A stretch of 64,000 bases of DNA from Dicaeum eximium (lineage: Eukaryota; Chordata; Aves; Passeriformes; Dicaeidae): contig VWZP01007508.1 of NCBI GenBank assembly GCA_013396995.1, positions 522,009 through 586,008 of the forward strand, written 5' to 3'. Made by a program: the position numbers and the translations under genes. Positions 50,701 through 60,464 of this stretch are shown piece after piece. The notes beneath the pieces were generated by a model that did not search any database, had not been told where the DNA came from, and saw nothing but the letters and a program-made list of their open reading frames with translations. Position 1 is the stretch's first letter, and the number at the start of each line of letters is the position of its first letter.

Positions 50701-53700
50701 CCTGCTCTTCCATTTTTTGTCTTACCTAGCAGCATAAATTTGGGACACATGAGCTACCATTCAACTCAGGTTTTCCAATTTTTAAAGGAATTGCCAGGTT
50801 TCCTTCAGGCCATGTTTTCAGAGACAAATCTTTTCCTGCTGACTGCAAAGCAGAACTGATAAAACTGAAGGTAGATTTGCAGATGTGGAACTAAGAGCAT
50901 TTAGAAAAACAAATAGTAACACAGGCTACTTATATTGACCAACTTCCTGCAGCACAGGATTTCTACAGGGGTTCAAACCTAATTTCAGTCAGCTTGATCT
51001 TGTTGCTTAGTTTACAGATACACAACTGAAGGAAGAGAAAGGTTGTAGAGAGGCATAAAGGTCAGGCTGCTTCAACAGCACTGTTTTCACTCCCCCCTTG
51101 GCAGCAATGTATCTCACACACATGTCTCTGGATGATGGCACAGGATGGATAAAGGGTTGGAAAATAGAGAAGGAGGTTGGCATGTCCTGCCCCATTGGTC
51201 TGCAGCCTGCTCCCCCTCAGCTGACCCAAATCCCAGTGACCCAGAAAGGGATTGTTTTCAGGAATTCATGCTCAGCCCACAAACCAGCACTGTGTGCATA
51301 AATGTTCTGAGATGTCCCATCTCACCACTTTTTCTAATTCTTTTTATAACCAACAGAGCAACCTGACAAAGCCCCTGAAGACTGAAAACCAGTTCTTTGG
51401 GGAATCCTCAGTGTAGCTGAATAGTAACAGTATTGTAAAGTAACAATATTTCTTTACTTTTTATATTTGCGCATAATTGTAACATGGCATAAAAAAGCAA
51501 CAGTTCTAGGAACACATAAAATGCATTTTGATTATACCTGATGCATTTTGCTTATTCATACAGCAAGTACTGGCTTCAGGTTCTCCACCTCTAAAAACTG
51601 CAAGGGGAACTTCAGTCTGCATTTATTCTTCAAACAGTCTAATTTTTTCCCAATTTTCCAATAATATTTAAACTTTGAATGCTGTACAAATTGTAGCTGA
51701 GCTGTTCCAGTATTTGAATTAACCAGTAAAAGTATTTTATTCCTACATCTCAAATAAATGCAACATAGATTCCTTTCTCCAGCCTCCTGCAAAATCTGGG
51801 GAATCCTTTCAGTGGCTGCCTGTGAGGGAAGTCCTTGCTGAACACATGGCTCCCTATGTGGAATAGCAGCAAAACCCCTCCTGCACTACTCACCATTTTT
51901 TCTCTCTCCAGCTCCAAACTGAAGCGATCTTGCAATTCAACTTGAGTCTGAAGTCTTTTCTTCTCCTCCTCAGCAGCACGAGCAGCTGCTGCTTCCAGTT
52001 GCTGGAAGAGAAGGGTGGGGGGTAGGGGGAAGAAAAGAAGGAAGAATACAATTTGTCAAAACTAAATTATTTTGAGGGCATGGAACTTTATTTAGCAATT
52101 TTTGGTTAAAAAAAAAATAGAAGAAGCCTTCAAAAGCATTGGAGTACCAGTTTGGATTTTTTAATGTCTGAGATTATTCACAGCCTTTAAATATAATTTA
52201 CTATCTTGATTGTTTGCAAGACAATTTAAAATTTACCAATGAAAAGGCAATTACCTGACTATCTCCATGTTTCCTCTGAGTCCTGCTTTGCTCAAGTAAT
52301 AGAAATCACTGTATCTCCTCCTCTACCTCAAAGGACTGTATAGGACTTCCAATAGGGAAAACATGCCAGCAGGCATTGAGTTTATACAGAAACAGAAATG
52401 AGAAGCACGGAATTGCCATGGGAATGCAGAAGTGTCATGCACTTCAACTAGAATAAGTGATTGTGCTAATGTGAATCATCCCTCTAACATCCCCTAAACT
52501 GCCAAGTAAGGTAAATAAAACCCTGGTCCATAATCATCACTTGAAATTAGGAGGAACATTAACTAAGGCCTGGGAAACAGCTGCTGGTACCTTTCCAGCT
52601 TCTTGCATCTTGATTTCACAAATAAAGACAGTGGTCACAGCTTTTCCTTTCGTCAGGATTTCAATCCCCGCAAGGTTAGAAATTTTCAAGCACCAGCCTA
52701 AACATTCAGTAGTGAAAACAAAACCATTCTTTCACAAAATTTTCCTAAGAAAGTTATCTGATGCCTTTTTTTTTAATATGCTGGGCTATGGAAATTGTTT
52801 CCACAGACCTTTAGTAAGAGCAGGGCACAACATAAAGATGACATGGACCTGCTGGAGCAAGCCCAGAGGAGGTGACACTGGGACAGGCTATCCAGAGAAG
52901 CTGTGGATGCCTCATCCCTGAAAGTGTTCAAGGCTAGGTTGGATGGGCCTTCGAGCAACCTGGTGTAGTGGAATGTGTCTCTGCCCACAGCAGGGGGACT
53001 GGGACTGGATGGTCTTTAAGGTCCCTTCCAAACCACACCTGTCTGTGATTGTATCATGCTCCTGAAGGTACCACATTTAAACCATCCTCCCTCACCAGCC
53101 TAAATGAACCAATGAGATGCCCCAATGATTAAAACTGCCAAGCTAAAACTTTCACTCTTTACATGTTTATAGTATCACTCTGGTCTGAAATGTATGTTAA
53201 GAAGTGAAGAAGGCGGCTCAGGTTTCTGGGTTTATGTTACAGAACACAGCACAGAACTGCTCTCCTTTGCAAGGCTTAAATGATGCCAGTGTTTTAGAAG
53301 CAGCATTCTTCCTCTGCCAGGATATTCAAAAGCATGTAACTGTAGTCAAATCCAAGATGCCTATTTAAGTGAAATCTCCTCTAGATTTCCTTCCCCACTT
53401 TGAAATTAAACAAACATTGCCAATACTGAGCTGAGAGGGTGAACGTGCAGAGTCACAGGCAAGGGCAGGTGCCAGGCCATGGCCAGAGAGCTCAACAAAA
53501 AATTATATTTGTCCACTCAGCATCAGCAACTTCCTGCCTAATCCACCAAAGCTGTTCCTAGCAGGTAAGGTTACTGGGAACTGTGCACTTCAGGGAAAAG
53601 CCCCAGGTGTTGGAGGAATGAGTCAACAGGAACACACCATTCCAGCAGGTGTTAGCACAGCGTCCCCAAAGCCCATGCAAGACCCCAAACTGAAACAGAA

Positions 53701-56700
53701 AGGGTGCACACGTCTTGTGCATGCTCTCATACAAGAAAAAACTTACCTTCCTGTCTCTTCAATGTGCCCATGTCAAAATTCCATTAAAAAATGAAAAAAA
53801 AAATCTATTTAAGACAAAAGCATTTATTTTTTTGAAATACTCCATTGCAGGAGCTACCAGAATATAAATCAGTCCCAGAGTGCACTCTGGCAGGTGCTGC
53901 ATAAATGGTGGCTCGCTGCCAGCAGGAGCAAATCAACCTCTAAGCTTCCCAGAACAATCCAGTTTCCTGAAGCACGTACAAAGTCTTTTCCTTGAAGAAT
54001 ATTTTTCTAACTAATGAATATTTTTCTAACTAATCAAACACTTTCAGTTCCTCCAACAGTGTACCTACCCCCTAGTTCCACCTAGGCAAAGTGCAGTAGG
54101 TCATGTCAGAGCCTAAGACACTTTCCTTGAGAAATCATTTTAATCCATTCCACTTCAAAAGATGCTTCTGGCCACAACTCTCTTTAGTTTACCCATTGTG
54201 ATTTTTATGAAACTCCCTGAAGCCTGTCAACATCCTACTACTCCTTTGGAGTTGTTCTCATGTTGTCTTCCCCCCTAAGTATTTTTGCATGAAGTAAACA
54301 ATGCAGAAATCCAACCTTATGATTTCTGTTAATGGGTACATTACTTACCAGTAGAAGATAACATAGGCTATCCTTTATTGTCTATTTTGCATTCTGAATC
54401 TTAAACACATGGTAGACTACAGGTGCCAAAATTAAATTTAAGAATAGTTTTCCACTGTTGGACTCCATTTAAGGCAAACAGAATAATATGTACATCAGGA
54501 CAGTCAATGCAAGATTCATTTTAAAAAATACCAATTTCTCCTTGCCACAAATTGTGACAATAACAAAACTTTTTTAAATGTGTGGGTTTTTATTATTTTA
54601 TTTGCTTTCTAGACTCAAAGCCTTTAATGCCCTAAGAATATTTATAGCTGCAAAGATCACTGAAGTTTTTTCTAAGGGCTAAAACTGGTGGGTTTTATTT
54701 ATGAAAAACTCAAGCCATGATGCAGACTTGTCCTAAATGAGAATGCAAAAAACTTACATTAATTTAGGGAGGTAGTGGAGACATGTAGAGTAAACAAAGG
54801 AAGATCTGGACTGCTCTAGCAGCAGGGACTCAGCGGCCAAAATCTAAGGCAGCAAGTGGGGAGTGTTTGAATTTGAATAGTGGTTTCTAGGCTGTTTTGA
54901 AGGCACACTCCACACTAAAAAGCTCTCACAGCAAGAAAAGCTACATCTTTTGTTTTTAAAGATAGATATTATATCTGTCGGAAGAGAACAGTTCCCATAA
55001 ACATACAAATAATGTAACAAAACCTGGGAAAACTATAGAAGAAAATCTTCATGGAAAGCCCCAGGTTTGAGAGATGTGTCTGGCAGAAAAGGAAAACAAA
55101 AAACCCAAAAGCAACTGCAAATATTGGTCTCTCCTGTCCCTAGACATCATCCACAGAGCTGACAGGTCCTTCTCCACCAACCTGACAATCCCCCCAGTAC
55201 AGGGGCCTGAAACAAGTGCAGCTCCTCTGGAGGAGTCTGCTCAATGTGCCTGAACAGGCCAGAGACGCCCAGTTCCACTGCAAGCAGCCCAGTTCAACCA
55301 CAGGGATCAAGCTTTGGGCTGGAAGCTTGGCAGCTCCCAATCCCACCTTCCGCACGGCCTCCAGCTCCTTCTGCTTGTTCTCGTTGGCCGCCTGCAGCTC
55401 CTTCATCTGCCGCTCCATCTCCTCCTGCTCAGCCAGCAGCTTCTGGCGCAGCTCCTTGCGCTTCTGGCGCGCTTCCTTGTGGGGAGGAGGGCTCCCCGCC
55501 CGCAGCAGGCTCACCGTGCTCTGGATGGCTGCAGGGGACAGGAAGAGAACACCATGGAGGGCAATGCTGAACTTTCTGGGTAGACTTTGGGAAGTGACTT
55601 GCAGTGCTGTGCCGGCTGTTGGGTTGGGGATTTTTGAATAGATTTTTTAATCAGAAAACACTGCTGTCAGCTGTCCTAATTCTCACCAGGCTGGCTGTCA
55701 ACACAAACCAGAAGTGAAAGACACTTAGCTCTCAGTACTGGCTGCGTGCCACAGGGGTAAGGTCTGGCAATTCCACTGCATTGTGTCAATTCCAATATTG
55801 ATTTGTAACAGGCTATGGACATATGAGTCACTCATACACCCAGCTGTGAGAAAAATTCCCAACACTTGAGGATTTTTTTACTACCTAGACTCAGTGACTT
55901 ACCAAGGAGTAAAGTGTTATCTATCTTCCCAAGAGCCAACCTTAAACCCTGTATTCTTACAGATACTCCAAGGGAAAACTTTCTCCCAGTAAGACAGTAG
56001 CTCTCATTCACCCACATGCAGTGACAAAATATTTAAGACAGCAAAGCTGAGGAGTGACAGATGATTTTGGTATTTTACTCACATATACAACCATGACAAA
56101 AAATCTCCTTTTGAACCATTCGTCATCCACCTGACTTTGGTGCAATGAAACACATGCTGCAGGTAAAGAGGGAAGTGCAAATGAAAGCCCACAGCTCCAA
56201 ATATTTAACTGCTGCCCATTCTTCAATGGCATTGGCAATAATAGCTTTGCAAGGGCTTCCACCTCACTCTGCTGATGGATGCACCCACCACGTATCTGGG
56301 AAGGTCTCACAGGAGGAATACCTTTACCGTGGGAATGGAAAGGCAAGCCCTAATTCCCAGTTTATTCTCAGCTCACCAAACCATACTACTTCAAGCCAAA
56401 CTGTAAAACCAAAGCCAGTATTTTACAGTGCCAAAATGAACAAGCTTTCCCTTTCCCCCAAAAGCAACGATTTACAATGTTGCTTCCCTTCCCCATCCCT
56501 AAAATTACAGTCAATATAAAAAACAATAATAATAATTTCTATTTGGTTATGGCTCCCTGAATTGAGGCACCTACACGACAAAAACTGAATTCCCTTACGT
56601 GGATCCTTAGTTCTTCCTGAGTCTCAGACCCCTTAAAGATCCATGTGCCCAAAACAGAGATATCAAAAAAATCACAAGACCAAGAATTTCAAATTTGAGC

Positions 56701-59700
56701 AAAGCACTGCTGTAAGAATTCCACTAACCTCAACTTTCACGTAACTAGTATTTTTGAAACCTCACCTTGAATCCATTCTTGCTTCTTCTTTTTATCAGAG
56801 GCACTGATCTCAAAGGTTTTATCAAGACATTTTATGAGAAAAAGGCATTTCTTTCCATCTTTGTCAGGCAAAGCCTAGAATGGGTAACAATAAAGATTAG
56901 CTTTGCAAACACTGAAATCTAAGTTATAAAGTCAAGCAGCATCTATGCAGTTATGTGTCACAGAGATACAAATACCAGCACTAAGAGCCTTTATTAAAAG
57001 GGTGTTTATGAACTGGTGTCACATGAAGTAAAAAAAGCTGTGTTGAAAGATACCAGGAGTCAATCCCACACACAAAAAAGGATTAATTCTGATCTTTAGA
57101 GACATACATAGTTTTTAAAGTGGTTTTACCTCTACACAACAGTTGCCATCCAGCATGATATCTCCCTTCTTGTCCTTTAAATCTTCACTTACATAGTAGG
57201 AAATAATACTGGGTTTTAGCACAAACCATCGTTCCATCCAATTTTTCCGTTTGTGACCTTTTTTCAGCATGTAGCCCTGTTAAAAGCAACAGAGCAGCTG
57301 AAATGCCTGTCCTCTGCTGAGCCATCTGCTCTTTTGGTTATGTAAAGGTGTGAAGATCCAATAAAGCACACAGAAAAGTTACCTCATAGCCCCAAATACT
57401 TTCAAAGTTAGCCAGTATTTCAGCTGTACCTTCCATTTCTGTAATCATATTCCCCAAATACTTACATACTTTTGTCTGACATTTAACTTCAAAACAAAGT
57501 CAGATCACAGATGAAACTGAACACCAACATCAATATAAGCCATAAACAAGCCATATAGAAACTATACTCTGTATCCAGAGCACTCCAGATTAAGAGGATA
57601 AAGAAGTTGGAAAGAAGATAATGGAACGTTTTTCTGTAACGGCTTTCATCTATAACTGTTTTTGATACATGTAAATGTGCTTGTATTAAAAAAAAATTAT
57701 ATGTGTGTGTATATATATATATATAATTTAAAAAGAAAAATATATATAAAGAAATGTGCTGTGGCATATTTAAGCCAAAGATATCTTTCTCTACAGGTCT
57801 GAGGGAAAGAAAACATTTAGAACAGTTGAAGAAGCTTTCTTGTTTAAAAAAGAAACCAAATCAAACAAAAACCCAGGCCACCCCCTACACATACAGCTTA
57901 TCTGTGCTCAGCTTTTCTAGCCACTTAAACATGTCCAGAGCCAAGGCCGTGCCTATTCCCAGGTGCCATCCCACTCCCTTGCTCCAAACCAGGAATGCAC
58001 AGAGAAACAGCTTTGTTTGCCACCTCCACACTTGGGTCTGAGCTCTGGGTGGCTCCAAGGCCATGTGAAAGACTCCTGCAGCTTCAATCTTTCATGCTTT
58101 GCACAACCTAAGTCATAGCCAGGGTTTTTTTCCCCTTCCTGACTTACCAAATTTGCTTTCAAAGCCAAGTCAGACTAATACTTTCTCCTCAAATTTCTGC
58201 AAAATCTTTACCTATTATTTCAGTATCGGCTGCTTCTCACTTTCCAAGAACCCACTGAGAGCTCTTGAAAAGCAGGAGCACTTTCACCCCAACCACCACA
58301 CAAAGGACACATCTTTCAGAACACTAAATATCACAAATTTAACTATTGCTGCTACCCTCTGGATGCCTTATAGATCCAGGATGCATTCATTAAAAAGGGT
58401 AGCATGACACTTGGTTATGAGACCATGTGTCATTAATTAATACCTTGAAGCAATTAATCAGATTACTGCAATAAACAGGACAATTCTGTGAATCAACAGG
58501 GTATCAGGATACTGAAATCACACAGAGAACTCTGCTCTCCACCAGGCCAGTAACTGTCCAAACTGTCCAGGAGGCACAGGGCCAAATCTTGACACGAACT
58601 ATTTTTAAGTGTCAAGGAAACATTCAAAGGCACTCAGACATCCTTGAGAAAGAAGCTCAGGCACCGAGAGAGGAAAGAAAGGAGACACGAAACAAAACAA
58701 AAAAAAAGAAGGTGTGGGGGAGGACACACAATGCAGTATCAAAACTGAAAAGAAATCTGATTTCCTCACAAGTTTCAAGTAAGACTGAACTGACACTAGT
58801 TAATTTATTTTCATGGTATCAAACAGCAGAATGACTTCATTTTGCCCTTAATGGACTTTATGTGTGCGTGTCCCCAGCCCTCACCTCCAACAGGCAACCA
58901 GCAGTTAACAAAAATAGACTTTTACATTGTTCTGTGGGTATTCTGAAAGAATTTCCTGTGCCAAGACTTTCTGATGGTTTCTTCAGAATAGCTTAGGAAA
59001 GCCTGCCAAGAAAGCCTTTGTTTCTCTCCTCATCAAGAAATCAAAGATGAAAAAAATTCTCTTGTCAGGTAAAAGTCAATTTTAAAGAGCTCTCTAGGTA
59101 AACTGTGCTGTGACCCCACCGGTCCCACTTCCAATTCCCATAAAAGAAATGCAGTTTTTAAAGGCATTCCTAAACTGATAATCCAGTCACTGGAAATATG
59201 AAGAAAGAAGTTTGCTCAGAATACAAAGGCCAGCATGACACTGAAGTCTGAGTGCAGGTAAATAAGTTGTCAATCACACAGCCTGCTAAGCAGAACAAGA
59301 AGGGACATCCCTCTGGAGCTCTTCCACACCTTTCTGCCCTGTTGAAGTGGGGCACTTGAGAAGCCAGCCTTTCAGCTGGAGCAATACCCTGGTCCAGACC
59401 CCCTTGTGTGAATACAGAGGTGGTGCCCAGCACAACTGCATTTCCTACAGCATAACTGAAACTACAGAAAAGCATTTCAAAGACTGAAGAGCTGTCACCA
59501 GAACTGAGAGCATCATGCAGCTATTCTGTGAACTAACAAGCAGCTGGTACTAGTGTAAAAAAGGCCATATTTCAAGTCAGAGCCCACTTCTTTCACTTTC
59601 TAAAACCCAGCTCTCCCAAGAAGAAACTATTTTTTCATAATACTGCTACAATTACAACAATCTGAATAGCAGCACAATTTCTTTTATAAAAATAAGCTCA

Positions 59701-60074
59701 TCATAAAGAGCCCTTATAGATAATTTACCTAAGTTCCTCCTGCTCATCATTCAATAGGGTAATGAAATTTGAGCACAAATTGAACATTTTCTAATTAAAG
59801 CAATAAAACATTCTACTTTAAAACATTAGTTCTCTGAGGTTCTTACCTGCTTGAGTACATCTAGGATGAGCTCATTGAAGACTTCATTGATTGCCATGGA
59901 CACTGTCTGCCTGTCCATTCCTTTACTGAACTGCCCACTTCCAATGAGGTCAATCAGCTCCCACGCAGAAAGACCCTCTCGACTGGTGTTGAGAGCAATC
60001 TTGTAATGGTCAAACTGCTCTTGCTGCCAGCCTGCTCCCATTGCTTCTGTGATTTTTTTAAGTAAATATTCAAT
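47668..60074 (-). CDS. SWAP70: SWAP70 (switch-associated protein 70), partial gene, nine 3' coding exons
   Basis: SWAP-70 is a PIP3-responsive Rac-binding and F-actin-binding protein of B cells, mast cells and other motile cells; it moves from cytoplasm to membrane on PI3K signalling. Nine exons (59847-60074, 57130-57276, 56766-56874, 55347-55528, 51894-52001, 50559-50725, 49596-49794, 48100-48196, 47668-47777) join in frame to 1347 nt, that is 448 residues plus a TGA stop. The human protein from the equivalent residue (about 139) to its end is 447 residues, so the length fits. Order seen: end of the EF-hand-like N-terminal region, PH domain, long charged coiled coil, C-terminal actin-binding tail. 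All introns in the window have GT-AG ends. The paralogue DEF6 is excluded by the C-terminal tail containing NPHLITNWGPAAFTE and by GSPPPHKEAR after the PH domain. About 138 N-terminal residues and the promoter are outside the window. No frameshift or premature stop was seen, so the gene looks intact. Confidence 0.97.
47778..48099 (-). other. SWAP70 intron between exons H and I
   Basis: 322 nt; donor gtgagt, acceptor gtcttccag. Nothing else recognisable in it. Confidence 0.85.
48100..48196 (-). CDS. SWAP70: SWAP70 coding exon H, end of coiled coil
   Basis: 97 nt: 32 codons plus one base of a split Gly codon, from EVKKKLETAANNTKSWKDKV to HHEGLIRLIEP. Acceptor cttatttcag, donor AGAGCCAG/gtgagt. 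The block NTKSWKDKVAHHEGLIRLIE is almost unchanged between bird and mammal and leads into the C-terminal F-actin-binding segment. Confidence 0.97.
48197..49595 (-). other. SWAP70 intron between exons G and H
   Basis: 1.4 kb. It holds low-complexity runs at 48349-48375 (C-run then A-run on the plus strand) and at 49425-49471 (A-rich with CCCC interruptions). No exon or transposon was recognised. Confidence 0.85.
49596..49794 (-). CDS. SWAP70: SWAP70 coding exon G, coiled coil
   Basis: 199 nt: one base completing the split Arg codon plus 66 codons, from LLEEETAKRAELEKWHLQQQ to LELERKEALEQYE. Acceptor ctgttgcag before ATTGCT, donor GTATGAG/gtgagc. The sequence is Gln/Glu/Leu-rich with clear heptads (MMKEQALQVAMQQLKQLELE). 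It lies in the distal part of the coiled coil, the region linked to dimerisation and nuclear import in the mammalian protein. Confidence 0.96.
49795..50558 (-). other. SWAP70 intron between exons F and G
   Basis: 764 nt, AT-rich, with a T-run then purine-rich stretch near 49868-49912. Nothing else seen. Confidence 0.85.
50559..50725 (-). CDS. SWAP70: SWAP70 coding exon F, coiled coil
   Basis: 167 nt: 55 codons plus two bases of a split Arg codon, from VRQKMEEQVAQKSSELEQ to EETVRKLQA. Acceptor gctgctag; donor AGGCCAG/gtatgg. The protein is nearly identical to the mammalian coiled coil (SSELEQYLQRVRELE, QARQDEETVRKLQA). Odd point: the exon itself starts with GTAAGA, so the acceptor junction reads ctag/GTAAGA, a donor-like sequence directly after an acceptor. 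Confidence 0.96.
50726..51893 (-). other. SWAP70 intron between exons E and F
   Basis: 1.17 kb, unique-looking sequence. No additional exon or transposon recognised. Its 3' end is followed directly by GTAAGA in exon F. Confidence 0.85.
51894..52001 (-). CDS. SWAP70: SWAP70 coding exon E, coiled coil
   Basis: 108 nt, 36 codons, phase 0 at both ends, from QLEAAAARAAEEEKKRLQTQ to SLELEREKM. Acceptor ctcttccag, donor AAAAATG/gtgagt. Continuous heptad-like charged helix within the region of SWAP-70 described as having weak similarity to DH (Rho-GEF) domains. Bird-specific changes are small (AAAAR for the mammalian Ala/Ser-rich run). Confidence 0.95.
52840..53058 (+). mobile_element. CR1 LINE, 5'-truncated 3' end
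   Basis: The sequence reads as the conserved end of CR1 on the plus strand: 'GAAGCTGTGGATGCCTCATC', 'GTGTTCAAGGCTAGGTTGGA', then 'GGTCTTTAAGGTCCCTTCCA'. It is truncated at its 5' end, as most CR1 copies are, and lies inside a SWAP70 intron in antisense orientation to the gene. No coding capacity remains. Confidence 0.9.
53997..54034. repeat. 19-bp perfect tandem duplication
   Basis: Two adjacent identical copies of GAATATTTTTCTAACTAAT (53997-54015 and 54016-54034) in a SWAP70 intron. Identity of both copies suggests a recent slippage or repair duplication. Confidence 0.9.
55347..55528 (-). CDS. SWAP70: SWAP70 coding exon D, end of PH domain and start of coiled coil
   Basis: 182 nt: two bases completing the split Ala codon plus 60 codons, from IQSTVSLLRAGSPPPHKEAR to NKQKELEAVRK. 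Acceptor cccctgcag before CCATCC, donor GTGCGGAAG/gtggga. GSPPPHKEAR is a family signature that separates SWAP70 from DEF6. The rest is a highly charged helix (LLAEQEEMERQMKELQAANE) that opens the coiled-coil region. The exon is much richer in G and C, mostly at third codon positions, than the AT-rich introns and the other exons. Confidence 0.96.
55529..56765 (-). other. SWAP70 intron between exons C and D
   Basis: 1.24 kb; donor gtgagg, acceptor ctgcag. No transposon or further exon recognised. Confidence 0.85.
56766..56874 (-). CDS. SWAP70: SWAP70 coding exon C, PH domain C-terminal half
   Basis: 109 nt: 36 codons plus one base of a split Ala codon (phase 0 in, phase 1 out). It begins ALPDKDGKKCLFL and ends KKKKQEWIQ. 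Acceptor ttctag before GCTTTG, donor GATTCAAG/gtgagg. It forms the last strands and the C-terminal helix of the PH domain, with the near-invariant helix tryptophan in QEWIQ. The Lys-rich SDKKKKQ segment matches the mammalian protein. Confidence 0.97.
56875..57129 (-). other. SWAP70 intron between exons B and C
   Basis: 255 nt, the shortest intron, splitting the PH domain between its first and second halves. Nothing else seen. Confidence 0.88.
57130..57276 (-). CDS. SWAP70: SWAP70 coding exon B, PH domain N-terminal half
   Basis: 147 nt, 49 codons, phase 0 at both ends, from GYMLKKGHKRKNWMERWFV to GNCCVE. Acceptor cttttaacag, donor GTAGAG/gtaaaa. It encodes the first strands of the PH domain, including the basic loop that binds phosphoinositide. 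Human SWAP-70 has two arginines here (about 223-224) whose mutation is reported to abolish PIP3 binding; this copy has Lys-Arg, so positive charge is kept. The W/R-W-F-V-L core typical of PH domains is intact. Confidence 0.97.
57277..59846 (-). other. SWAP70 intron between exons A and B
   Basis: 2.57 kb. It holds a short (TG)n/(TA)n dinucleotide tract at 57699-57725 and an A-rich run near 58684-58710. No exon or transposon recognised. Confidence 0.85.
57699..57725. repeat. Compound (TG)n-(TA)n dinucleotide microsatellite
   Basis: Alternating TG then TA units, about 27 nt, in the SWAP70 intron. Likely length-variable. Confidence 0.85.
59847..60074 (-). CDS. SWAP70: SWAP70 coding exon A (human-equivalent residues ~139-214)
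   Basis: 228 nt, phase 0 at both ends, 76 codons from IEYLLKKITEAMG to ELILDVLKQ. The acceptor reads ctgcatag before ATTGAA and the donor is CAAGCAG/gtaaga. It covers the end of the N-terminal EF-hand-like region, the linker with FSKGMDRQTVSMAINEVF, and the first strand leading into the PH domain. If the 12-exon count of the mammalian gene holds, this is exon 4. The protein differs from human mainly in the loop after the first 28 residues, where bird-type NTSREG stands in for a more acidic stretch. Confidence 0.96.
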
Positions 60075-60463
60075 CTATGCAGAAACACAAACAGAAATCC
60101 ATCATTTGCAGCAGGCTTGGAAATCAAGTGCTCCAGAGCTGTAAACGAAGCTTCTCCAGAGACTCCCATGACAACGAGTTTCCTACGCTCACATGTAGGC
60201 CTCTAAACGAAGGTGGTTTAATTAACAAAGGTTTTAAGCTCCTGTCTCAGCTGAAATTTGACTGCCAAGCCCATCCCTCAGCTACTCTCTTCACAGTAAA
60301 ACAGAATTGAACCTGACAGCCTCATTTAAAATTTCAGATTCCTACAGAACACATAGGACCTTCCCTGCAATGGCTTCCAAGCTGTGATAACTGTAGTGTG
60401 AGAAAACAAGACATTTCAGAAAATATTTTGTAAGCAAAAAGCAAGCAAATTACAAAAAAAAAA

Positions 60464-60464
60464 N
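60464..60464. other. Undetermined base (N)
   Basis: A single N in a run of A residues (about 60454-60466). Probably an unresolved homopolymer length in the assembly. Confidence 0.95.

Larger units (their letters stand above)
52002..55346 (-). other. SWAP70 intron between exons D and E
   Basis: 3.35 kb, the largest intron fully inside the window. It contains a CR1 3' end on the plus strand (about 52840-53058) and a 19-bp exact tandem duplication (53997-54034). The remainder is AT-rich and unremarkable. Confidence 0.85.

Noticed and set aside
55216..55641. Plus-strand frames of 89 to 141 codons rich in Leu/Ser/Pro
   Set aside because: They are antisense shadows of SWAP70 exon D.
59826..60041. 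Treating ATGGGAGCAGGC at about 60041 as the start of the SWAP70 protein
   Set aside because: The frame is open upstream to a proper acceptor at 60075, and the family has conserved residues (IEYLLKKITEA) before this methionine.
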